Source: Porphyrobacter sp. ULC335
GTDB lineage: Bacteria > Pseudomonadota > Alphaproteobacteria > Sphingomonadales > Sphingomonadaceae
DNA length: 64,000 bases
Assembly: GCF_025917005.1 (NCBI RefSeq)
Contig: NZ_CP078091.1
Location: forward strand, 1,302,001 to 1,366,000
Reading direction: 5' to 3'
Position numbers and translations under genes: made by a program. The notes below the pieces were generated by a model. It was not told the DNA's origin and made no database searches. It worked only from the letters and a program-made list of their open reading frames with translations. Below are positions 54,995 to 62,511 of the stretch, in pieces (position 1 is the stretch's first letter; every line of letters starts with the position of its first letter).

Positions 54995-55015
54995 TTATTG
55001 CAATATTCGTCAATA
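54995..55015. promoter_or_regulatory. Island operator motif, copy 1
   Basis: In leftward reading TATTGACG, then AATATTG, then CAATAA; 16 of 21 positions match a site at 61798-61818. It fills most of the 50-bp divergent promoter between the epoxide-hydrolase-like and PQQ-dehydrogenase genes. A partial inverted repeat TTATTG-N10-CAATAA is included. Confidence 0.55.
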
Positions 55016-55031
55016 ACAGAGGGAGAGCTCA

Positions 55032-56858
55032 ATGTCACTAAGGTTTGCAGGGGCTTTGGCTGCAAGTCTCCTGATCGCCGGCTGCGCGCCGTCGGAAAGC
55101 GAAACCAAGCCCGATGCCGCATCCTCACTCAGCGGGCAGGCCGAGCTCGGCGAAAGCCTTTATCTCACCCATTGCAGCAGCTGTCATGACAATGCCACGG
55201 GCGGCGCCCCTGTCCGGGCAGCCATCGAAAAACGCAGTGCTGCCTATATCAAACAGTCTCTCACGACCGGGGTGATGAAGGCGCAGGGCTCTGCGCTTAA
55301 TCCCTATGAAATCGCGATCCTCGCGGATCATCTGGGGACTGATGCCCCGCCGCAGGTGGTGGCGGGAAAACGCTGCGAGGGTCGCCTCGCGGTGTCTGGT
55401 ACGCCTCTCTGGAACCGCTGGGGCAACGGCCTGTCCAACGCGCGTTACCAGCGTCAGACTGCGATCACGCCCGCCAATGTCGGGCGACTGGAGCTTGCCT
55501 GGGCCTTCGGCTTTCCCGAAGCGCAGCGTGCCCGTTCACAACCTGCGGTAATCGAGCAGGCAGTGTTCACCGGCAGCCAATCGGGCCGGGTCTATGCGCT
55601 CGACCGGATGACGGGGTGCATCTGGTGGACGTTCGATGCCAAGGCCGAAGTGCGCAATGCGCCCGTCCTTGACGTCGATGCCGCCGCTGGCCCGACGCTG
55701 TATTTCGGGGACTTTGACGCGCGTGTTTATGCGGTTGATGCCGAAACCGGCAAACTGCGCTGGACCACAACAGTGCGCGACCATCCGGACGGCACGATCA
55801 CGGGCAGCCTCGCGCTGCATGGCGGTCGATTGTTCGTGCCAATGTCATCGACCGAAGTCCTGAGCGCTTTCAACGAGGATTACGAGTGCTGCACCTTCCG
55901 CGGCGGTGTGACGGCGCTCGATGTGTCGGATGGCAGCCGGGTGTGGCGCTGGTATTCGGTCGACAAGCCCGTCAGGCACAAGGGCGGCGAGACCGCGCCG
56001 AGCGGTGCGCCGGTTTGGGGCACCCCCACAGTCGATCCGGCGCGCGGACTGTTGTATGTCGGCACGGGCGAAAACTACTCCTCCCCCGCCAATGACCAAA
56101 GCGATGCGATCATCGCGATCGAACTTGCCACCGGCCGGCGCAAGTGGGTGATGCAGGCCACCGCCGGAGACGCGTGGAATGCGGCTTGCGGTACAAAGCA
56201 AAGCGCCAATTGCCCGGCCCAGGATGGACCCGACTTCGATTTCGGTGCGCCCCCGATGCTGGTGAAAGCGGGCGCTCGCGATATCCTGCTCGCCGGACAG
56301 AAATCTGGCGAGATCTTCGCGATCGATCCGGACCGGGGAAGCGTGCTGTGGCGCCAGCGGGTCGGGCGCGGCGGGTTCAACGGGGGTATACACTGGGGAA
56401 TGGCAAGTGATGGCACAACGCTGTTCGTGCCTATTGCCGACACGCCCGGCAGCCGTTTCGCCAAGGGCGATCCGCGCCCCGGCATCCATGCATTCGACGT
56501 CGCAACGGGCCGCCCGCTGTGGTCGCGGATCGAAAAGCTTCGCTGTCCGGAATTCTCCTTTGCCTGCATCACCGCACTATCCGCTCCGGTCACACTGATC
56601 CCCGGGGTGGTGTTCGGCGGAGGGCATGACGGGCGGTTGGTCGCCTACGCTGCCAAGGATGGCGCAGTGCTGTGGAAGACAGACACCAACCGCGCCTTTG
56701 CGACCATCAACGGGGTTGAGGCCAAGGGCGGCACGATCGACGGTCAAGGACCGGTGGTGGCAGGGGACATGGTGATTGTGAACTCGGGATACGACAAGTT
56801 CGGCGAGATCGCGGGCAATGTGCTGCTGGTCTATCGCCTCAAGGGAGCCGACCGATGA
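55032..56858 (+). CDS. Cytochrome c/PQQ-dependent dehydrogenase, lipoprotein (polyvinyl-alcohol-dehydrogenase-like)
   Basis: 608 aa. Lipobox LLIAGC at the N-terminus predicts a lipid-anchored periplasmic protein. Residues about 35-115 are a cytochrome c domain with heme site THCSSCHDN. From about 120 to the end is a PQQ beta-propeller with WAFGFPEAQRARSQPAVIEQ, TGCIWWTFDAKAEVR and a run of W-motif blades. The order heme then propeller is that of polyvinyl-alcohol dehydrogenase. By family it oxidises an alcohol and passes electrons through heme. GAGGGAGAG precedes the ATG; the VOC gene overlaps its stop. Confidence 0.88.
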   Translation: MSLRFAGALAASLLIAGCAPSESETKPDAASSLSGQAELGESLYLTHCSSCHDNATGGAPVRAAIEKRSAAYIKQSLTTGVMKAQGSALNPYEIAILADHLGTDAPPQVVAGKRCEGRLAVSGTPLWNRWGNGLSNARYQRQTAITPANVGRLELAWAFGFPEAQRARSQPAVIEQAVFTGSQSGRVYALDRMTGCIWWTFDAKAEVRNAPVLDVDAAAGPTLYFGDFDARVYAVDAETGKLRWTTTVRDHPDGTITGSLALHGGRLFVPMSSTEVLSAFNEDYECCTFRGGVTALDVSDGSRVWRWYSVDKPVRHKGGETAPSGAPVWGTPTVDPARGLLYVGTGENYSSPANDQSDAIIAIELATGRRKWVMQATAGDAWNAACGTKQSANCPAQDGPDFDFGAPPMLVKAGARDILLAGQKSGEIFAIDPDRGSVLWRQRVGRGGFNGGIHWGMASDGTTLFVPIADTPGSRFAKGDPRPGIHAFDVATGRPLWSRIEKLRCPEFSFACITALSAPVTLIPGVVFGGGHDGRLVAYAAKDGAVLWKTDTNRAFATINGVEAKGGTIDGQGPVVAGDMVIVNSGYDKFGEIAGNVLLVYRLKGADR

Positions 56859-57946
56859 TAAGACCTGCCTTTACCGCACTCGCCTGCGTATGGCTTGCAA
56901 GCTGCGCAGCGACCACCGGCACGGCTGCGCCGGGTGCCGCGGCAGCCGCACCTGTCCCGGTGATCGCAGGGTCGATCAAGGGCGTTCATCACATCGGCAT
57001 CACTGTCAGCGACATCGACGACACGCTCGCCTTCTACAGCCGGTCTGTCCCTTACGAGCTGGTCGAGCGGCGGATGGTCGATGCTGACGCTTTTCCGTCC
57101 GAAGTGCTCACCAGGCGCAAAGGCAAGATCGAAATCGCACTGGTGCGCACGCCCACCGTCTTCCTGCAGTTGATCGATATCGATCCCGACGCCAAGTCCC
57201 CGCCCGAACGCCGCCCGGTGATCGGGCCGGGCTATACCCATATCTGCTTCCAGTCGCCCTCGACGGCGCCGAAATACGACGTGTTCAAGGCCAATGGCCT
57301 CGCCATGCTATCGCGCGGAGACGGGCCTGTCGATCTGGGCGGATACGGGGTGACCTATGCCTATGGCTTCGATCCTGACGGCATCATGATCGAGATGGAG
57401 CAGCTGACGCCCGAGGTGATTGCTGCGCACGGCGAGCTTGGAACCAAGCGGATGCGCTTTCCTGCCTGGGCAACGCATATCGGCAATGTCACCGGCGACA
57501 AGGAGCAGATGGTGGCGTTCTACACCAAGGTCCTCGGCCATGGCCCCCGCCGCGAGCTGCCGCCGACCCGGCGCCAGACCTTCGACGAGATTGCCGATAT
57601 CGACGGCATTGTTGCCGCTGCGAGCTGGTTCGACGTCGGCAATTTCGAGCTGGAGTTCTGGCATTATGTCGAACCGCGCACGCCCAAGGGCACAGCTGCG
57701 CAGATGATCGACGCGATCGGCTACAATGCCATCGTCTTCGAGACCAACGATCTTGCCGCCACACTCGAACGGCTGGAACGCGAGGGCGTCCGCTTTGCCG
57801 GCAAGACATTCGAACTGGGCGGTTGGCGGGTGCGCTATGCCCGCGACCCCGAAGGCAATCTCATCGCATTCCAGCAGAACATCGGCGCCAGTGCGGCGCG
57901 TTCGATTGACGACATGCTGTGGCTGAAGGACAGGGCGCCGCAGTAA
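56855..57946 (+). CDS. Two-domain VOC-superfamily lipoprotein
   Basis: 363 aa. Signal peptide with lipobox WLASC. Two VOC units: VHHIGITVSDIDDTLAFY (from about residue 45) to DPDGIMIEMEQL, and WATHIGNVTGDKEQMVAFYT to DPEGNLIAFQQN. Candidate metal ligands are H in HHIGI and THI, and the Glu of IEMEQL; in the second unit the final acidic ligand is replaced (LIAFQQN). A ring-cleaving or isomerase role outside the cytoplasm is possible. Its start overlaps the dehydrogenase stop (ATGA), so they act together. Confidence 0.8.
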   Translation: MIRPAFTALACVWLASCAATTGTAAPGAAAAAPVPVIAGSIKGVHHIGITVSDIDDTLAFYSRSVPYELVERRMVDADAFPSEVLTRRKGKIEIALVRTPTVFLQLIDIDPDAKSPPERRPVIGPGYTHICFQSPSTAPKYDVFKANGLAMLSRGDGPVDLGGYGVTYAYGFDPDGIMIEMEQLTPEVIAAHGELGTKRMRFPAWATHIGNVTGDKEQMVAFYTKVLGHGPRRELPPTRRQTFDEIADIDGIVAAASWFDVGNFELEFWHYVEPRTPKGTAAQMIDAIGYNAIVFETNDLAATLERLEREGVRFAGKTFELGGWRVRYARDPEGNLIAFQQNIGASAARSIDDMLWLKDRAPQ

Positions 57947-57989
57947 GTTGCCATCTGGATTGGTGCGGCCAGTCTGCTAGGCTTGGCCC

Positions 57990-58634
57990 ATGACTGTTGT
58001 TGCCACCAAGCGCAGAACCCGGCTCGCCCCGGAGGAGAGGCGTTCGTTGATCCTTGATCACGCGGCCGACATGATTGCGCGCGAGGGGATCGCCGAACTC
58101 TCGATGGAGGCCATCGGGCGCGCGGCGGGGGTGAGCAAATCGCTGGTCTACAACTACTTCCCTAACCTCCAGATGTTACTGAGCGAGCTGCTCGAACGTG
58201 AACTGAAGCGGCTGCGGCGGCTCCAGAGCGAGGCGGTCAATGGCGCAGGGACATTCGAGGGCATGGTGCGCGCCACCACCCACGTCTACCTCACCTATAT
58301 CGAGGAGCGGGGGCTGATCATCGAGCGGCTCCAGCAGGAACCCTCGATCAGCGATTTTCACGATCCGACCGAATATGGCCGGGACACGGCGGTCGAGTTT
58401 CTCGCCGCTATCATCGAACGCCATTTCGACCTGCCGCCCGATGTTGCCCGGGCGGCGACCGACATCAGCTTCGGCCTTCCGGCTTCGGCTGGAGCCTACC
58501 TGCTGCGCACCGGAATGGACCGGCAGCAGCTTGAGGACATCACCGTTTCCATGATTTTGGGATCGGTGACGTCGCTCAAGACCGATTTTGCCGCGCGCCG
58601 CAAACCGCTTTGGGACGGCAAACCAGCAGGTTAG
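57990..58634 (+). CDS. TetR-family regulator
   Basis: 214 aa. Helix-turn-helix MEAIGRAAGVSKSLVYNYFP (about 34-53) and a variable ligand domain with YIEERGLIIERLQQEPSIS. It lies 43 bases after the VOC gene, facing the convergent SDR gene. It is the only regulator in the island part seen here and the natural candidate to bind the shared motif at 54995 and 61798. No copy of that motif precedes its own gene. Confidence 0.9.
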   Translation: MTVVATKRRTRLAPEERRSLILDHAADMIAREGIAELSMEAIGRAAGVSKSLVYNYFPNLQMLLSELLERELKRLRRLQSEAVNGAGTFEGMVRATTHVYLTYIEERGLIIERLQQEPSISDFHDPTEYGRDTAVEFLAAIIERHFDLPPDVARAATDISFGLPASAGAYLLRTGMDRQQLEDITVSMILGSVTSLKTDFAARRKPLWDGKPAG

Positions 58635-58647
58635 CCAACGCCGCGGC

Positions 58648-59445
58648 CTACATCGGGAAGATCGACTGCCCCCCGTCGATCACCAGCGAATGACCGGTCA
58701 TATACTGGCTCGCCGGGCCAGCCAGAAACACCGCAGCCCCGGCCATATCGTCGACAGTGCCGAGCTTGCCCGAGGGGGTCCGCCGCAAGCACGCATCCTG
58801 GAACGCCTTGGGTGTGTTGAGGCTCATTTCGGTTGCAATGAACCCCGGCAGGATCGCATTGGCGCGGATACCGGCAGGGGCCAGCTCCACCGCAAGCGAG
58901 CGTACTAGGCCCGAGACGGCAGCCTTCGTTGCGGAATAGCCGCCACCGGGCACGCCCAGCAGCGCCGCGACCGAAGATGTGACGACAAGACTTCCGCCGC
59001 TCCCTTGCGCCATGAACTGCCGGGATGCTGCCTGGAAAGTGTAGACCACGCTGTTGACGTTGAGGTCGAGCGTGCTTTGCCAGTCCCCGGGAGAGAGTTG
59101 GGTGAAAGGCTTTCGCACGCCCGACCCGCCGGCATTGGCAAAACAGCTGTCAAGCCGGCCAAAGCGAGCGATCGTTAGTTCCATCGCTGCTGAGACCTGT
59201 TCCGGGTCGGTAACGTCGCAGGCGAAGTCTGCCACGTCTGCCCCATTGGCCTTCAGCGCCGCGCTCGCCGCCCGGTTGCGCTCGGCATTTCGTCCCCAGA
59301 TCGCAACGCTGGCCCCGGCGCTCGCGAGGCCTCGCGCCATTCCGATGCCGAGGCCCCCATTGCCTCCGGTCACAAGTGCGACATGTCCGGTCAGATCGAA
59401 CAGCTGCGGCATGGCGGCGGCTGTGTTGTTGGTGGCTGTGTCCAT
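58648..59445 (-). CDS. Short-chain dehydrogenase/reductase
   Basis: 265 aa classical SDR. Cofactor loop VTGGNGGLGIGMARG (about 24-38), catalytic Ser in SLVVTSSVAALLG and YxxxK in YSATKAAVSGLVRS. An Asn after the loop and the acidic residue DVTDPEQ (DV) fit NAD(P) binding. It begins in the stop codon of the TonB receptor (TGATG), so the two are coupled. It probably oxidises a hydroxyl of the receptor's substrate. Confidence 0.92.
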   Translation of the reverse strand: MDTATNNTAAAMPQLFDLTGHVALVTGGNGGLGIGMARGLASAGASVAIWGRNAERNRAASAALKANGADVADFACDVTDPEQVSAAMELTIARFGRLDSCFANAGGSGVRKPFTQLSPGDWQSTLDLNVNSVVYTFQAASRQFMAQGSGGSLVVTSSVAALLGVPGGGYSATKAAVSGLVRSLAVELAPAGIRANAILPGFIATEMSLNTPKAFQDACLRRTPSGKLGTVDDMAGAAVFLAGPASQYMTGHSLVIDGGQSIFPM

Positions 59446-61760
59446 CAGAAGCCCGCCCGCAGGTTGACGCCATACACGCGAGGATCGAGCAGGAAGGCGC
59501 TGCGGAAACTGCCGACGAGGTTGGAGTTCACTTCGAGGAACGTGATGTCGTCGTTGTTCTGGACGTTCTTCACAAAGAAGATCAGCGCCAGATCGCGGTC
59601 GTCATGGGCAACCTGCAGCTGCAGGTCGAGCTGCTCCCAGCTGCCCACACGGTCCGCTGCGACATTGAATTCCCGCGCCCAGAAGCCGGTCTGCGAGTAG
59701 TAATCGACACGCGGTTTGAGCGACCAGCTTCCCGCAACCGGAATGTTGTATTCTGCCGCCAGCTTGAGGGTCCGGCTCGGCGCGTTGGGCAATTCGTTGC
59801 CTTGGATCTGGAAGAACGCCCCCCCGCGCGACGGATCGGACGACCGGAAATCGCTGCGGATATCGGTCTTGAGCAGGCCCAGCGCCCCTTCCAGTCGCAG
59901 CCCTTCAAGCGGCGTGAAGACCGTCTCGAGCTCGAAGCCTCGCACGCGGGTTTCGGGAATGTTGACGTTCGTGGCAAGGGTACCAACGATGTTGCCGACG
60001 ATCAGATTGCTGTAATCGTATTGGAACAGCGCCCCGTTGAGGGTCAGCTTGGAATCAAGCAGCGTGTTCTTCGAACCGAGTTCCCACGAGTTGATGAATT
60101 CGGAATCGAAGGTTGGCGTACCGACGTTGCCCGGATTGAAACCGCCCGATTTGAACCCGCGCGAGAAGGTCAGATAGAGATTGTTGTCCGGCGTCGGCTG
60201 CCAGGTCACGCTGCCGCGTCCGGTCCAGGCATCGAATGAAGCCTCGCCTTCGAAGAACGGGCCCAGCGCGAAGGTGCCGCTGGCGGTGCGAATGGACTTG
60301 TCGTCCTTGGTATAGCGGATGCCGCCCAGCACACTCAGTTCAGGCGTGATATCGATGTAAACCTCACCGAACACCGCGTGCGAGGTAACGCTCGCATCGG
60401 TGGTTACCCCGGCCGCGACAAAGCCGGCGGTCCGGTTGGCGGGCATATAGGTGATGACATCGCCTGCGCTGTTGGCCTTCAGATAATACCCGCCCAGCAG
60501 GAAGTTGAACGGCCCCGACAAGTCCGATGCAAGGCGCAGTTCCTGGCTGACCTGATCGCGCTCTCCCGAACCATACTGGGCTGAACGCCAATCGGGCGAC
60601 GAAATCACCTGGCCCGGACCAAGCAGATAGGTCAGGACACCATTGCCCGCGCCATTTGCGGGCGAAATCGCGGTCGGATTGAAAGCATTGGGCCGCGTGC
60701 CCTGATCGAAGTCACGGACGGAATCATTGCTGCCGTCCCGGAAGCCGGTGACCGAAGTCAGGCGCAGCCAGTCACCGATGTCCTGATTGATCTCGAAGGT
60801 GGCGAGCAGGTCCTTGGCTCTCTGTTCAGGCAGAACGTCGATGCGAACTTCACGCAGATTGGCCGGATTGGCGCTGAATGTATCGGCGCGCACAACCCCG
60901 GGGATCAGGAAGCGGTCGATCGGGAAGTTGACGGCGGGGAAATCATTTGTGACCGAGTCAGGCGAGCAGCCCAAAGTCGGATCGGGTGTGCACAGCGTCT
61001 TCACCGCGTTGGCGCGGTTGCTGTCCTCTTCGAAATACGTGACCACGAAGTCGACCGTCGTGCCGGAGCCGGTGTCGAGCCGGGCACTGCCGCGCAGGGT
61101 GAACTGGTCACGACCGTCGATGCGCGAGCCATCCTCGAGGTTGCGGGTATAGCCGTCGCGCTTGAGATAGTGCCCGGCAAACCGCAAGCCGAAGCCTTCA
61201 GTAACCGGCACGTTCACCGCACCTTCGATGCGACGCCCGTCAAAGTTCTCGACCTGCGCGCTCACATAGCCTTCGAAGGCATCTGTCGGCTTGCGGGTGA
61301 CGAAATTGATCAGGCCGCCGGTGGTGTTACGGCCGAACAGGGTGCCCTGCGGGCCGCGCAGCACTTCGACCCGTTCAAGGTCGAAGAATTCACCAAATGT
61401 GCTGCCCTGCTGCAGGAATACGCCGTTGATGAGGACGCCGATGTTGGTGTCGTTGGAACCACCGAAGGACTGCGACCCGACCCCGCGGATCGTCAGGTTG
61501 CGGTTGGCTGAAAGGATGACGTTGGGTGCGTTGAACTGAAGGTCAAGCGCGTCTTCGATGCGGGCATTGCGGATGTTCTCGCCGGTCAGGGCTGTGATCG
61601 CGATGGGCACTTCCTGCACGTTTTCCTCGCGCAGCTGGGCGGTCACGATGATGACGTTTTCGCTTTGCTCGGCGGCTTCGTCAGCCTCCTGTGCGAACAC
61701 AGGTTGGCTGCACAGCGCAGCAAGCGGCAGGGCCGAGATGGCCGGGAACAGCTTTTTCAT
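59445..61760 (-). CDS. TonB-dependent outer-membrane receptor
   Basis: 771 aa. Signal peptide MKKLFPAISALPLAALCSQP, cleavage near FAQ. Plug: NVIIVTAQLREENVQEVPIA, LTIRGVGSQSFGGSNDT and LERVEVLRGPQGTLFGRNTT. The C-terminal barrel ends DPRVYGVNLRAGF with a terminal Phe. By family it imports a large or scarce compound. It is coupled with the SDR gene and has the island motif about 40 bases upstream. Two distinct TonB receptors with separate catabolic units within 25 kb suggests two different substrates. Confidence 0.92.
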   Translation of the reverse strand: MKKLFPAISALPLAALCSQPVFAQEADEAAEQSENVIIVTAQLREENVQEVPIAITALTGENIRNARIEDALDLQFNAPNVILSANRNLTIRGVGSQSFGGSNDTNIGVLINGVFLQQGSTFGEFFDLERVEVLRGPQGTLFGRNTTGGLINFVTRKPTDAFEGYVSAQVENFDGRRIEGAVNVPVTEGFGLRFAGHYLKRDGYTRNLEDGSRIDGRDQFTLRGSARLDTGSGTTVDFVVTYFEEDSNRANAVKTLCTPDPTLGCSPDSVTNDFPAVNFPIDRFLIPGVVRADTFSANPANLREVRIDVLPEQRAKDLLATFEINQDIGDWLRLTSVTGFRDGSNDSVRDFDQGTRPNAFNPTAISPANGAGNGVLTYLLGPGQVISSPDWRSAQYGSGERDQVSQELRLASDLSGPFNFLLGGYYLKANSAGDVITYMPANRTAGFVAAGVTTDASVTSHAVFGEVYIDITPELSVLGGIRYTKDDKSIRTASGTFALGPFFEGEASFDAWTGRGSVTWQPTPDNNLYLTFSRGFKSGGFNPGNVGTPTFDSEFINSWELGSKNTLLDSKLTLNGALFQYDYSNLIVGNIVGTLATNVNIPETRVRGFELETVFTPLEGLRLEGALGLLKTDIRSDFRSSDPSRGGAFFQIQGNELPNAPSRTLKLAAEYNIPVAGSWSLKPRVDYYSQTGFWAREFNVAADRVGSWEQLDLQLQVAHDDRDLALIFFVKNVQNNDDITFLEVNSNLVGSFRSAFLLDPRVYGVNLRAGF

Positions 61761-61797
61761 TGGTATCCTCCCCTCGTTATGGGAAGGGAGATGGCAC

Positions 61798-61818
61798 TTA
61801 ATGGACTAAACGTCAATA
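61798..61818. promoter_or_regulatory. Island operator motif, copy 2
   Basis: Leftward reading TATTGACG, then TTTAGTC, then CATTAA; 16 of 21 positions match the copy at 54995-55015. It lies 38 bases upstream of the second TonB receptor's ATG. Confidence 0.55.
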
Positions 61819-62511
61819 TAAACACCGATACGAGTTCATAAGTGCGTGTTTGCCACGCCAATACGGGGCTTTGCGGCATTATTCGTCACTATGCCCAATT
61901 CCCCTCCCCGCTGACTGAATGCGCCACATGGCGCGCTCCAAGCGGTCCGCGACGACTGCGCAACGTTTTCTGATCAGCTGTTGATGCTCGACTCGACCAT
62001 TCCGGCATTGCCAAGCCAGACGAGCCCGCCTCGCGCAGCGGGGAACGCAATACCGGCGGCCCTGCCTTCGGCCCGTTCCCTCGCGATTCGATGGGCCGGT
62101 CGAACGAACGAAGCTTGTCAGCTTCTATCAAAACCAGACATTCGACATATCTTGGGGGAAGTTTGTCGGCTCGCGCCAAAACCTGCCGATTGGATATGGC
62201 GGAAGATGCGGGCAGACGCCTCTACGAACTCGGTCAATCCTGGCCAGAATTACGCTGGTCCAAACCTGCGGTTAATTCAGTGGTTTTGAAATACGAGAAC
62301 CGGGAAAAGTCGCTCCCCTTCGCATCGGGTCAACTGCAGCTTGCGCAAGAGCCGACCTTTGCAAAGTGCCGGATAGCAATCTGACCGTAATGAACGTTAC
62401 GAACCCTGTTCGTTTCTGGGTCAGATAGCCTGCTTCGGTAGCAAGACTATGGGCGATGATATAACTTGCCGCATCGGAACAGAGCCAGGCGCTCTACGGG
62501 GGAAACGCAAG
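61819..62511. other. Intergenic stretch, no supported gene
   Basis: 693 bases, less GC-rich than the neighbours. Short reading frames on both strands (up to about 100 codons) have no recognisable domain or ribosome site. No tRNA, repeat or second attachment site was found. Confidence 0.5.

Noticed and set aside
62091-62384. 97-codon frame in the intergenic stretch before the last gene
   Set aside because: No ribosome site, no domain and several overlapping frames of similar length; not supportable as a gene.
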